From positions 1 to 48,433 of the IMG/VR virus record IMGVR_UViG_3300005663_000008: a stretch of 48,433 nt of DNA; one strand, given 5' to 3'. A program made the position numbers and the translations under genes. This stretch comes from a virus. The notes below the pieces were generated by a model. That model saw nothing but the letters and a program-made list of their open reading frames with translations, made no database searches and was not told the origin of the DNA. This document shows positions 7,157-15,068 of this stretch, one piece after another (the first letter of the stretch is position 1; each line of letters starts with the position of its first letter).

Positions 7157-7434
7157 TTCTTAAGCTCCTCTAATCGGGCTTTGCATGTGTGGTTTTTGAA
7201 CTTCTTTTTTAGTTTATCTGGACTGTTCCAATCAATTCTTCCATTCCCAATCCTCACTCTGCGCCCGTCTTTTTTGATTACACGGACGGGAAAGTATGGT
7301 CTATCTTTAAATTCTTTGTCGCAAGAGGTGCAATTATAATAATATCCCATAAGAGTTTTAAATATTCTATAATGCCTCTTCCCATCTTCTTTATTTGGGT
7401 TGCAGAGAACTTTCATCTTCTTCCCATTGTTCAC
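7153..7434 (-). CDS. Hypothetical Cys-containing protein
   Basis: 93 aa from the first ATG; a second ATG at 7416 (MKVLCNPNKE) has a better purine-rich site and shortens the overlap with the upstream gene. Cys residues in CNPN, NCTSC and NHTCKA could form a zinc site. Very basic (RVIKKDGRRVRIGNGR), so nucleic-acid binding is possible. No family recognised. Confidence 0.5.
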   Translation of the reverse strand: MNNGKKMKVLCNPNKEDGKRHYRIFKTLMGYYYNCTSCDKEFKDRPYFPVRVIKKDGRRVRIGNGRIDWNSPDKLKKKFKNHTCKARLEELKK

Positions 7435-7528
7435 AGACGGCTTCTCTTGATAAGGTTATGTTATTTTCAGACATAGTACACTTATCAGTTCCATCATTAA
7501 ACTTACAACCTGTTGCATAACATTCCAT
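7391..7528 (-). CDS. Cys-rich microprotein, 45 aa
   Basis: ATG at 7528 has an excellent AGGAGGATAAA site. Four Cys (C3, C8, C17, C32; MECYATGCKF, KCTMS, VCEQW) suggest a zinc or redox site. It overlaps the next gene by up to 44 bases in a different frame, less if that gene starts at 7416. Confidence 0.5.
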   Translation of the reverse strand: MECYATGCKFNDGTDKCTMSENNITLSREAVCEQWEEDESSLQPK

Positions 7529-7537
7529 TTTATCCTC

Positions 7538-7738
7538 CTATGTTTCCAATGTTTGTATTAGGTCATCTATCCTACTATTAATACTTTCAATATGATTCCT
7601 TAACCAATTTTGATCTTGTTTAAGTGCTTTGATTTGTGATTTTTTGCTTGAGTTTTCCGGCAACTGAATAAAATGTTGCAATTCCCATGAATCATTGCCG
7701 ATTGTAATTGCTTCGTTTGTTGTTTCAGAATCTATCAT
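7538..7738 (-). CDS. Coiled-coil small protein, 66 aa
   Basis: Residues about 32-66 (KSQIKALKQDQNWLRNHIES onward) have heptad hydrophobics typical of a coiled coil. The N-terminus is acidic. No family recognised. It starts inside the end of the RyR-like gene (4-base overlap). Confidence 0.5.
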   Translation of the reverse strand: MIDSETTNEAITIGNDSWELQHFIQLPENSSKKSQIKALKQDQNWLRNHIESINSRIDDLIQTLET

Positions 7739-8292
7739 TTCAATATCTCCCCCTCCAATCTCAACACCCCACCCTTAAAGGGGATATCATTGTTTCTCAT
7801 ATATTCTGTCACCGCCTCTATAAATTCATCGAGCGTGACCTTTTGGGTTATTTGGCCTGTGCCTTTGCATGATTTACATTTATTCCAACATTGGGTTCTA
7901 TGAGCTAATCCTGTTGATTTGCCGGATGAATATTTACACTCAGGACAGTCCACGATCAGCTCTATGTCGGGGAGGGCAGGCAGGGATTTTAATTCCCTTT
8001 GTATTTCAAATATCTCTTTGGTTATTTTTAACATTTCTAGTTTATCCAACGCACTCTTAATCTCAGGGAGGGCAAGGATTTTGTCGGCTTCTTCCCTATC
8101 ACTGTCTTTCATATTTTCTGGTAAATCTTTGTACCATGTATCTACTTGTTTGCTCCAACGCTTCACAGCCCATTGAGGAATAGTAATGGTTCCATCGGGA
8201 TTTACTTTTGACTTTCTAAATATATAAGCCATCCACCCTGACCATGCTTCATGCATCTTGTCTGCAACCTTCTCTTTAAGTTTATCGTTCAT
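7735..8292 (-). CDS. RyR-like domain protein with C-terminal DnaJ-type zinc module
   Basis: 185 aa. Residues about 8-70 have the Trp/Asp spacing of the RyR domain of phage and bacterial proteins (EAWSGWMAYIF, QWAVKRWSKQVDTWYKDLPE, then DREEADKIL). A second part has CPECKYSSG and CKSCKGTG, a zinc module like that of 5964-6464. RyR domains occur in phage proteins of unknown, possibly sensory, function. The N-terminus and the segment ADKILALPEIK recur in the next upstream gene, so the two appear to be paralogues. Confidence 0.5.
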   Translation of the reverse strand: MNDKLKEKVADKMHEAWSGWMAYIFRKSKVNPDGTITIPQWAVKRWSKQVDTWYKDLPENMKDSDREEADKILALPEIKSALDKLEMLKITKEIFEIQRELKSLPALPDIELIVDCPECKYSSGKSTGLAHRTQCWNKCKSCKGTGQITQKVTLDEFIEAVTEYMRNNDIPFKGGVLRLEGEILK

Positions 8293-8519
8293 TTCATATC
8301 CCTCGATTTCTTCATTTCTACAATTTGTGTTCTGAGTGCAATATTACTTTTTGCAAGCATTGCGGCATATTCTTTTAACTCCTTAATCTCAGGGTCATTC
8401 AGGATTTTATTAGCCATGTGTTCTGATTTAGCATACTGAATTGAAGTCTCTTTAATATATTCTCCCCATAATTCACATCTAATTATTTCCGCAACCCTCT
8501 CTTTCAGATTATCATTCAT
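8289..8519 (-). CDS. Truncated paralogue of the RyR-like protein
   Basis: 76 aa. It starts MNDNLKERVAEIIRCELWGEYI, close to MNDKLKEKVADKMHEAWSGW of its neighbour, and its ANKILNDPEIKELKEYAAM matches ADKILALPEIKSALDKLEM. The central RyR Trp-rich part and the zinc module are missing. The C-terminus is coiled-coil-like. Probably a tandem duplication followed by deletion. Coupled by ATGA overlaps on both sides. Confidence 0.5.
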   Translation of the reverse strand: MNDNLKERVAEIIRCELWGEYIKETSIQYAKSEHMANKILNDPEIKELKEYAAMLAKSNIALRTQIVEMKKSRDMK

Positions 8520-10285
8520 GACTTCTCCCTCAAAAACCTCTCCAAATGCGTATTCCTCTGGATCTGATAATCTCTATCTATAATCTTAGGTATCTCTGCT
8601 CGCTGCCCGATTAATACACATACATCCTGAGCGCGGGAAATAGCCGTGTAGATCCAGTTTCTCTGCATAATTAAACTCCCGAAAGATTTATGGATAGGAA
8701 TTAGAATTATCTTATTCTCACTCCCCTGAAACTTGTGACATGTGATAGCATAGGCCAGTTGCAATTCATTCTTCCAGGCATCAATAGTTATCATTCTATC
8801 CGGGGCCTCAAACTGAATTACCATAGCTTTATTGGACATATCAATTGACTGTATATATCCGATGTCCCCGTTGATTATCCCCATTTCGTAATTGTTTTTT
8901 GTTTGGATAACTTTATCGCCTACTTTGAATCTGCACTTAGTAATATAAGGATTTGGATTTAAGGTTTTCTGTATTTCTTCGTTTAATGATTTACATGAGC
9001 ATAAAGTTTTCTCTCTCAACGGGGCAACAATCTGAACGTCCTTTAAAATATCAACCTCCGGGAATTTCTCTTTGATTTTGTGATCCATGAATTCCAAGAT
9101 CTTCTCTTTCATATCATATGTAGAATTACTTTCAATGAAAAAGAAATCTTTATCTTTCCCTTTTGCACTTATGATATCCTTACCGTCTTTAATTCTATGA
9201 CAGTTCGTAATGATAAGTCCGGGATCCTGCCGCTTGATAATATTTAATTCCACCGAGGGGATAATGCCTGAATTCAGCATATCGCCTAGAATATACCCTG
9301 CTCCTACTGGCGGCAACTGGTAAGTATCTCCCACAAATATTAACTTAGTATTCTCTTCCACAGCATCCAGGAGTTTATACATCAACCAGGTTGACAGCAT
9401 GGAGCTTTCATCAATAATAATAATCTGATACTCCATGGGATTAAAACTGTTATGTTTGAATTCAAATCCACCGGTCATTTTATTGAAGTAAGGTCCTAAT
9501 AACCTATGGATCGTAGAAGCGTGTTGACCGGTTTGCTCTATCATACGCTTGGCAGCTTTCCCTGTGGGTGCGGCCATGGCAATACTGGCCCCCTTATACA
9601 TATCAATAATAGCTTTGATAGTATAGGTTTTCCCTGTGCCTGGAGCGCCGGTTAGGATGAATACATTATTATCTATAACCCGGTATATCGCTTCCATCTG
9701 ATCTCTCATAAGAGTCCGGGCATCCGGGGATTGATATTCCAGGGTGTTTGTATGTTTGAGGATCCCTAATAATTTATCAGCTATTTCCTTTTCAGCTTTA
9801 TGATAGAAGTGATTGGAAATCATGTTGTTATCTTTGATGATTTTAAGACCTTCAATTAATTTATCAATTTCAGGTTCAACGAGATCCAGTTTTAGATCTA
9901 AAATAAATGCTGCATCTTTTACCAGATAATCCACGGGCACGCAAGTATGGCCGAACATCTGGATCCTGTCCCTGAGAACATGCTGTATGCCCGCCTGGAT
10001 CCGCTTTTCTGAGGTATGGGCGATATTGAGGTTCTTAGCTATTGCATCGGCAATTGTGAAGCCTATGCCATATATTTCCTCAATTAAACTGTATGGGTCG
10101 TTTTTGATGGTTTGTACTGCTTTTTCAGGGGACTCCCAGCGATCCAGAATCCGATTTTTGGCTGTCCAGGAGATCCGGGTGTTGAGATAGAGCTTATCCA
10201 GTTCTTTATAGGCGGAGTATCGTTTGTTGGAATTTTCACTTGATTTGCTCATCCATACTGGAACTACTGCTTTTCTAAATGCCAT
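8516..10285 (-). CDS. RecD2-like SF1B DNA helicase
   Basis: 589 aa. Residues about 40-170 form the helix-hairpin-helix region of RecD2-type enzymes (NDPYSLIEEIYGIGFTIADAIA). Walker A is GAPGTGKT (213-220), motif Ia APTGKAAKRM (239-248), Walker B IIIDESSM (289-296), motif III GDTYQLPPVG. The C-terminal 2A domain has AITCHKFQGSE and YTAISRAQ, motifs V and VI. RecD2 unwinds DNA 5' to 3' and works in repair or replication. With no T7-like primase-helicase present, it is a main candidate for DNA unwinding in this phage. Somewhat shorter than bacterial RecD2. Confidence 0.88.
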   Translation of the reverse strand: MAFRKAVVPVWMSKSSENSNKRYSAYKELDKLYLNTRISWTAKNRILDRWESPEKAVQTIKNDPYSLIEEIYGIGFTIADAIAKNLNIAHTSEKRIQAGIQHVLRDRIQMFGHTCVPVDYLVKDAAFILDLKLDLVEPEIDKLIEGLKIIKDNNMISNHFYHKAEKEIADKLLGILKHTNTLEYQSPDARTLMRDQMEAIYRVIDNNVFILTGAPGTGKTYTIKAIIDMYKGASIAMAAPTGKAAKRMIEQTGQHASTIHRLLGPYFNKMTGGFEFKHNSFNPMEYQIIIIDESSMLSTWLMYKLLDAVEENTKLIFVGDTYQLPPVGAGYILGDMLNSGIIPSVELNIIKRQDPGLIITNCHRIKDGKDIISAKGKDKDFFFIESNSTYDMKEKILEFMDHKIKEKFPEVDILKDVQIVAPLREKTLCSCKSLNEEIQKTLNPNPYITKCRFKVGDKVIQTKNNYEMGIINGDIGYIQSIDMSNKAMVIQFEAPDRMITIDAWKNELQLAYAITCHKFQGSENKIILIPIHKSFGSLIMQRNWIYTAISRAQDVCVLIGQRAEIPKIIDRDYQIQRNTHLERFLREKS

Positions 10286-10306
10286 TATTATCCCCTTTTC
10301 TTGGGT

Positions 10307-10483
10307 TTATTCCCAGTTTTCTTCCGCATATATCCAAACTTCTTCAACCTGTATTCCGTATTCAGGATTAATTTCTCCTATATCCATTCGGTAGTTATCA
10401 GTGGTGTTTTTTAAAAATACTTCAGCTTCACCATGTAATTTATATATTTGATTTAATCTCTCAACCAACTCAGATAATTTCAA
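10307..10483 (-). CDS. Hypothetical small acidic protein, 58 aa
   Basis: A TTG start at 10483 with an AGAGAGGG purine site 6-7 bases upstream. The sequence LKLSELVERLNQIYKLHGEAEVFL resembles a common phage pattern of a helix followed by HGxxxVxL and an acidic beta part (VEEVWIYAEENWE). Its start is 4 bases after the ERCC4 gene stop. Function unknown. Confidence 0.5.
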   Translation of the reverse strand: MKLSELVERLNQIYKLHGEAEVFLKNTTDNYRMDIGEINPEYGIQVEEVWIYAEENWE

Positions 10484-10486
10484 TTG

Positions 10487-10981
10487 TTACCCTCTCTTCC
10501 CCTTATAGTATTTCTTCAATGTCCCCAGTACCCATTCCTCAGCGGCTTTCCTGTTTTCAGCAAAGTGTATGGGGATATTATATTTCCCTCTGATAGAATA
10601 GATTGCTTGAATTAAAGCATTTGGATGGACCTGGCGGAGTCCTTTATTTGTTCTCGGCCTGAATTTAGTTTTAACTTTGGGCCCAGGCTCATTCCCCCCG
10701 CATTTGGATATTAATTTAGAAATAGTACACTCTACAACGATCTCCGCATATTCATATTCCTGGAGTCTTAATATCTCCGACATGAATCTCTTCCTGTCCG
10801 ATATAACACTGGAGATAAAATCATCGGGGTTCTTACGTTCAATGGAGATCATGTCCTCAAATCCTTTTATTGAATAATCCCCAGTATCAAGTTTATCCCT
10901 TACTATCATAATTCCCTTGGGCGGCTTCTTAAAGAATGGCGTTTGTTCTCTACTATCAATTACTATTACAAAGTTATCCAT
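10487..10981 (-). CDS. ERCC4/XPF-family structure-specific nuclease
   Basis: 164 aa. The ERCC4 active-site signature is complete: IDSREQ (D9, R11, E12), DTGDYS (D35) and IERKNPDDFISSV (E48, R49, K50). Phage members of this size act on branched or recombining DNA. Catalytic domain only, with no HhH tail. It lies next to the RecD2-like helicase and follows the methyltransferase; a recombination or resolution role fits this context. Confidence 0.82.
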   Translation of the reverse strand: MDNFVIVIDSREQTPFFKKPPKGIMIVRDKLDTGDYSIKGFEDMISIERKNPDDFISSVISDRKRFMSEILRLQEYEYAEIVVECTISKLISKCGGNEPGPKVKTKFRPRTNKGLRQVHPNALIQAIYSIRGKYNIPIHFAENRKAAEEWVLGTLKKYYKGKRG

Positions 10982-10991
10982 CTAATCTCCT

Positions 10992-11606
10992 TTAAAATAG
11001 TGGTTTACTTCTTGCACAGTCCAATATGTGTTTGCCGAGTTCGGGACAAACACAATTAGATAAATATTTAATATTGTCACAATCAATTTTATGATAATCT
11101 TGTAATTCTTTTCTATGTTCAGCTGCGGTTCTAGTTGTTTTTTTTTGACTGTTTGTAATTGAAATAGTTTTATCTTTACCTATATCGGAGATTATAAAGT
11201 TACACCAAAATAAATGCCTGCCACTCATTTGAGCATCAATAAAAGGTTTATAATATGGAATAACATTTTCAATAGCATATTTCCCTTTATAAAATTCCAT
11301 TAAGAATATTATTTCTTGATATAATTTCATATCTGGATATCTTATTACATTCTGTGCGTGTAAAGTACGATTCAAATTAGAATGTGTCGGACAAGGCGGG
11401 CTGCTCCATATAAAATCAAACTCTTTGAAGTGCTGCAATAAATATTCATGTGCATCAGCAACTATTACAGTATCATCGGGAAAGAAGTTTTGATATATTG
11501 CTGCAATCTTCTCGTTATTCTCAATAGCTGTAACTTCTACATCTTCCCATAACTTGCGATTGCCACCTATTCCGGCATAGAGATTGAGAGCTTTAAGTTT
11601 ATCCAT
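10992..11606 (-). CDS. Short cytosine-C5 DNA methyltransferase
   Basis: 204 aa. Motif I LNLYAGIGGN (8-16), the catalytic PPC motif IV (SSPPCPTH, Cys72) and motif VI ENV (113-115) are present. The protein is much shorter than typical Dcm-type enzymes (over 300 aa) and lacks a clear target-recognition region and motifs VIII-X, though a C-terminal Cys pair (NCVC) exists. It may be a minimal methyltransferase that protects phage DNA from restriction. The start is coupled to a string of three tiny ORFs upstream. Confidence 0.72.
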   Translation of the reverse strand: MDKLKALNLYAGIGGNRKLWEDVEVTAIENNEKIAAIYQNFFPDDTVIVADAHEYLLQHFKEFDFIWSSPPCPTHSNLNRTLHAQNVIRYPDMKLYQEIIFLMEFYKGKYAIENVIPYYKPFIDAQMSGRHLFWCNFIISDIGKDKTISITNSQKKTTRTAAEHRKELQDYHKIDCDNIKYLSNCVCPELGKHILDCARSKPLF

Positions 11607-11691
11607 CTAATAATCTCTTTTCTTTTGTATGTTTTTTAGATTTTTCCATTGGGCAGAGTTTTAACATGTAAATACAAAATAGGATTTTCAT
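11599..11691 (-). CDS. Tiny ORF, 30 aa, coupled to the methyltransferase
   Basis: It starts directly after the TAG of the 32-aa ORF (TAGATG) and overlaps the methyltransferase start. Basic (KSKKHTKEKR). May act mainly as a translational link; low evidence for a stable protein. Confidence 0.35.
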   Translation of the reverse strand: MKILFCIYMLKLCPMEKSKKHTKEKRLLDG

Positions 11692-11790
11692 CTAACAACA
11701 TTTACCCCTATCGGCAAAAGAACACGGTGATTCTTTTAATGTATAGAGTTGTAATCTATTAAGAAATACTTTATTCTTGCGTTTTTTCAT
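11692..11790 (-). CDS. Tiny basic ORF, 32 aa
   Basis: Starts MKKRKNKVFLNRLQLY and ends CSFADRGKCC with three Cys. It overlaps the 46-aa ORF by ATGA. Function unknown. Confidence 0.4.
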   Translation of the reverse strand: MKKRKNKVFLNRLQLYTLKESPCSFADRGKCC

Positions 11791-11927
11791 TGTGACAATA
11801 TATGGTCAATAGCAACTTTCAGTTTGTATAATAAATCTCTCACAGCTTCAGATATTTCATGTTTAAAGGCTTTATCGAGATCTTGGGTGAGAATAGAAAT
11901 TATTATTGTATATTTAGGGCTAAACAT
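11787..11927 (-). CDS. Hypothetical small protein, 46 aa
   Basis: ATG at 11927 is preceded by GGAG at good spacing. Helical, mixed charge (LTQDLDKAFKHEISEAVRDL). First of a three-ORF chain that leads into the methyltransferase. It lies 20 bases downstream of the structured element at 11948-12009. Confidence 0.45.
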   Translation of the reverse strand: MFSPKYTIIISILTQDLDKAFKHEISEAVRDLLYKLKVAIDHILSQ

Positions 11928-11947
11928 ATTTCTCCATGTTAAGTAAA

Positions 11948-12009
11948 GCGGGGCGGGCCTGGTCGTTCCAAACCCCCACAGAAAAGAACAAAGACAGGTT
12001 CCGTCCCGC
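11948..12009 (-). ncRNA. Candidate structured RNA leader (long imperfect GC-rich hairpin)
   Basis: The arms GCGGGGCGGGCCTG (11948-11961) and CAGGTTCCGTCCCGC (11995-12009) pair over about 14 positions with one bulge and a few mismatches or wobbles. An inner GTTC/GAAC pair extends the stem. It stands out in a 104-bp gap between the SSB-like gene and the small-ORF/methyltransferase chain. No run of T follows on the minus strand, so it is not a classic terminator; a regulatory leader, RNA processing site or small RNA are alternatives. Confidence 0.4.
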
Positions 12010-12031
12010 GAGTTCTAAAGGTTAGTAAGGT

Positions 12032-12598
12032 CTACCAGTCATCATCGTCATCAGAGTCATCTTTGGAATCTTTTTTGGAATCCTCTTTATCAGCATCCGG
12101 TTTCTTCTTATCAGATTTCTTTTCCTTCGCCATTTTCTTAACCAGGTCCTTATAATCTTCCTTGGTACAATATGACCTGATATTCCGGTAGGTTTTGGCC
12201 TTGTCGCCGCTTCCAACCGTTGACAACACAATCTCGCCGCCGTAGATAGCATCCACCAGCTGTTTAGTGACCTTCGCCTGGGGTTTGTCTGCCAGAAAGT
12301 AATCCTCATCAACTTCCAAGACCTTCCCGGTTGCTTTCCAGATGACTCCCAGTAAGTTCTCAACTCCGAAAAATCTCTCGTTAATTGCAAACTGGTTGAA
12401 CCTGTCCCACATGGGCATACCGATATTGTCTTCATGTTCGATACAGTCGATGATTTCAACTTTCATATTGCAGTATGTTTCATCGACATTATCGCCCTCA
12501 GTGTACTTCTTAAACTCTACTGATTTGACCTGAAATAAACAGTGACCCGGCTCAGGGTTTGAAAACCCTTCGTTTGTACTTGGTTTCAATGCCGCCAT
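12032..12598 (-). CDS. Single-stranded DNA-binding-like protein (DUF669 type)
   Basis: 188 aa. The N-terminal about 130 residues are beta-rich (GHCLFQVKSVEFKKYT, YCNMKVEIIDCIE, then MWDRFNQF) as in phage DUF669/OB-fold proteins. The tail is a Lys/Asp-rich linker that ends KDDSDDDDDW, the acidic C-terminal tip with a terminal aromatic typical of phage and bacterial SSBs. It is next to the Sak4-like ATPase, a common SSB-recombinase pair. A 145-aa ORF in another frame of the same DNA is a shadow. Confidence 0.65.
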   Translation of the reverse strand: MAALKPSTNEGFSNPEPGHCLFQVKSVEFKKYTEGDNVDETYCNMKVEIIDCIEHEDNIGMPMWDRFNQFAINERFFGVENLLGVIWKATGKVLEVDEDYFLADKPQAKVTKQLVDAIYGGEIVLSTVGSGDKAKTYRNIRSYCTKEDYKDLVKKMAKEKKSDKKKPDADKEDSKKDSKDDSDDDDDW

Positions 12599-12629
12599 AT
12601 TAGCATCTCCTTTTTTTAAGGGTTAGTAA

Positions 12630-12785
12630 TTAAGTGGTTTTCTTTTCATCGGGACAATTATGAACTTCCTGCACGTCCCCGCATCTCTGGCAGAATATAA
12701 TCCCATGCATCTTAACTTGACCATCTTTGTTTGATGTAACGGTAGTCATTACTGCATAAGAATGTGTATCTTTTTTACAGGCCAT
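12630..12785 (-). CDS. Zinc-ribbon microprotein, 51 aa
   Basis: ATG at 12785 follows GGAGGAAATGATA. Cys residues C3, C32, C35 and C44 (MACKKD, FCQRCGDV, HNCPDE) form a possible single zinc ribbon. It sits between SSB-like and Sak4-like genes. Function unknown. Confidence 0.5.
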   Translation of the reverse strand: MACKKDTHSYAVMTTVTSNKDGQVKMHGIIFCQRCGDVQEVHNCPDEKKTT

Positions 12786-12815
12786 TATCATTTCCTCCTT
12801 TCTATATTATTGTCA

Positions 12816-13607
12816 CTACTCTTTTTCCAGTTTTTCTATAATTGTTCCTATATTAAGACTGACGAACCGTTTCTTCATCAGTCGATCACTCGAACAACGT
12901 GTTACGAAATCGGGATGGTTGAAAGTAACTCTGGCCGGGTAGGGATAGTCCTCATCTTTACCGGGCAACACAGCGCCTACCAGATCAAAAAACCCGGCAC
13001 ATATCTGAGCAAAGCCGCCCTCAAGTGCCGGGGCACCCTCTAGAGATTTATCCCACTTAGGATATTCAACCATAGCAGCTGTCATGGTTACATATACTCC
13101 ATGCTTGGCGATATTCCCCAGGGCCTTTGAGAGTCTTATCATGGCTGACTTCACTCCGCCCCAGTCTGCTTGCTCTAATCTGAACCGGTCAATAAGGATG
13201 TTATCTCTCTTGGTATTCCCCTTCGCATCAGGAACTATTGAATCCTTAAATCTATCATCTTCCATTTCCAGTTTGGTTTCCTGTTGGAAGAACGAGAGAG
13301 TATCAAATCCAATTGAATCACAGGGGCGTTTGCCAGCATCGAATTTTGCTTTCAGTTCATTGATATCATCCATATATCCGTCAAAATCACCGTAGGATTT
13401 TATCTTGATCTTCCTGTCCTTTTGATCGTTACGAACTAAGTGTTGCTTGATAGTTCTCTTTATGTCCTTCGGCTCAGTGGAATAAACTATCAGCTTTCCC
13501 GGCATGGTAAATATCGCATCGGTTTTTCCTACTCCAAAAGGGCCATAAAGCAAAGTCATTAAGCCGGGTTCTGATAATGAATCCCAGCTTACAGTTTCTT
13601 CAATCAT
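12816..13607 (-). CDS. Sak4-like RecA-fold ATPase (AAA_24), recombination
   Basis: 263 aa. Walker A GPFGVGKT is at 22-29; a Walker B-like strand ends in DSIGFDTLS (about 97-105); IVYSTEP follows the first core strand, as in phage AAA_24/Sak4 proteins. Sak4-type proteins are minimal RecA homologues that promote single-strand annealing with a phage SSB. The SSB-like gene just downstream supports this role. Full length for the family. Confidence 0.72.
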   Translation of the reverse strand: MIEETVSWDSLSEPGLMTLLYGPFGVGKTDAIFTMPGKLIVYSTEPKDIKRTIKQHLVRNDQKDRKIKIKSYGDFDGYMDDINELKAKFDAGKRPCDSIGFDTLSFFQQETKLEMEDDRFKDSIVPDAKGNTKRDNILIDRFRLEQADWGGVKSAMIRLSKALGNIAKHGVYVTMTAAMVEYPKWDKSLEGAPALEGGFAQICAGFFDLVGAVLPGKDEDYPYPARVTFNHPDFVTRCSSDRLMKKRFVSLNIGTIIEKLEKE

Positions 13608-13630
13608 ATTTATTCTCCTTTCTTTTGTAA

Positions 13631-13837
13631 TTACCAGTTATCATTTCCAGGTAATAGCTTAGAAAACCATATTATCCAATATCCCCAGGAAACTTGATGG
13701 GTTATTTCAGTAAAATCTTTATCTGATTCCGTGCTACAAATTCTAATATATTTTGGTTTGAAAAGGAATTTTTTGTGCATCTTTTCAAAATTTAATTCAG
13801 GGCAATAAGCCCAGTTTATTTTATCTCTCAATATCAT
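13631..13837 (-). CDS. Hypothetical aromatic-rich protein, 68 aa
   Basis: The ATG at 13837 is chosen because AAAGGAG lies directly upstream; an earlier in-frame ATG at 13858 lacks a site. The protein is rich in Trp, Phe and Lys (INWAYCPELNFEKMHKKF; SWGYWIIWFSKL). It overlaps the end of the SMC-like gene by 17 bases. No family recognised. Confidence 0.5.
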   Translation of the reverse strand: MILRDKINWAYCPELNFEKMHKKFLFKPKYIRICSTESDKDFTEITHQVSWGYWIIWFSKLLPGNDNW

Positions 13838-15068
13838 GTTTTTCTCCTTTCTTTTCATAGTTGTCTTTTACAACCTCTCCATCTTCAATATAAACACCCA
13901 TTTCTCCGGTAACATTCACACATTCAATCCAGACCTGATAATCCTTATCTTTAACCATTTCCTTGATAATCTTTTTGTTCTTCGGGCCGATAAGAGATCC
14001 GTCCATGATCCTCAATACCCTGAGCTTAGGATTCAGGGCCATGGCCATAGCAAGGGATACCCTGAGAGATTCAGCAGCGCTACACTGTTTAAAAGGAATA
14101 TCCTTATATGTGACTCCATCTTCATCAAAGGCAAGATTATCAATCGGAAACTCTGCGCTCTTGAGAGCATCAACTTTCCGCTTATCCAGTTCTGCTATGT
14201 TTTCGGATAACTGCTGGGTTTCCAGTTGCAGATCTTCAATTGAGCTGATGAAATTCTTCTTTGCATCTTTGCTGACTACGTTGGTATTAATTGTCTGGAT
14301 TTCGGACATCATTTCTTTGATGGAGTCAATATCAGCCAATTCCTGCCCCTTGACAAATCTCTTTAGTTCTTCAATATCTCTTTTGATTATCATGGCCTGT
14401 TTTTTGAGTTGATCATATAATTCTTCTTTTTCTTTAGTTTTTTGGATTGCATCTTCAATTTCTTTGTTATATTCCTGTGCCTCTTCCAGCTCATCCATAA
14501 TATTCTGAAATTCAATCGTTTCATCGGGGGTGTCATCAGGGAATTCCGGGTTCTCAGCTAAATTAGATTCAGCGGTTTTCAGATTACTATTAACTTCAGT
14601 CCTCTCATCATAGATCTTCTTCCTCTTCTCTTCCCACTTCTCCAGATCCAGATCCAGGTCTATGAGTCCCAGAAGCGTTTCTCTCTGCTTCTTCTCGTCC
14701 ATTTGAGTAAAGGCAAGGGGGTCAAATGAAAGATCTCCTATGAGCTTATCCAGGACAGATTGAGGGGATTTCAGTTCTGATCCATCGGCACTGATAACTT
14801 TTAATGTAGATCCCTTTTGTGTCCATGAGCGGGTAACAACAATTTCCCCCAGATCTACGGTTGAATATGCGTTCTTCTGCCCTTTCCTGATCGGCTGCTT
14901 AACTCCTTTCATGGCCTTGCCGCCGCCCAGTGCATACCAGATCGAATCCAATACTGATGATTTCCCCTCTTCATTGTCCCCGGAAATAACTACTGTATCG
15001 CCTTTAGGGGTGATATCAATAGCTTTGATTTTCTTTACGTTTTCTGCTACTAATTGAAGTATTTTCAT
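13821..15068 (-). CDS. SMC/RecF/Rad50-like ATPase
   Basis: 415 aa. Walker A is ISGDNEEGKSS (28-38). The centre (about 140-300) is a charged coiled coil interrupted by a hinge-like region. The C-terminal lobe holds CSAAESLRVSLAMAMALNP, an ABC signature-like helix, and LRVLRIMDGS, the Walker B strand. Phage proteins of this kind work like T4 gp46 with a nuclease partner; the likely partner here is the PD-(D/E)XK nuclease two genes upstream, linked by overlaps. Smaller than bacterial SbcC. Confidence 0.75.
   Translation of the reverse strand: MKILQLVAENVKKIKAIDITPKGDTVVISGDNEEGKSSVLDSIWYALGGGKAMKGVKQPIRKGQKNAYSTVDLGEIVVTRSWTQKGSTLKVISADGSELKSPQSVLDKLIGDLSFDPLAFTQMDEKKQRETLLGLIDLDLDLEKWEEKRKKIYDERTEVNSNLKTAESNLAENPEFPDDTPDETIEFQNIMDELEEAQEYNKEIEDAIQKTKEKEELYDQLKKQAMIIKRDIEELKRFVKGQELADIDSIKEMMSEIQTINTNVVSKDAKKNFISSIEDLQLETQQLSENIAELDKRKVDALKSAEFPIDNLAFDEDGVTYKDIPFKQCSAAESLRVSLAMAMALNPKLRVLRIMDGSLIGPKNKKIIKEMVKDKDYQVWIECVNVTGEMGVYIEDGEVVKDNYEKKGEKHDIER

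Noticed and set aside
12022-12459. 145-aa minus-strand ORF
   Set aside because: Alternative frame of the SSB-like gene; the acidic SSB tail reads as a meaningless Arg/Met-rich sequence.
13836-14412. Two plus-strand ORFs of 124 and 149 aa
   Set aside because: Antisense to the coiled-coil ATPase; Ser/Phe-rich composition is typical of reverse-strand shadows.
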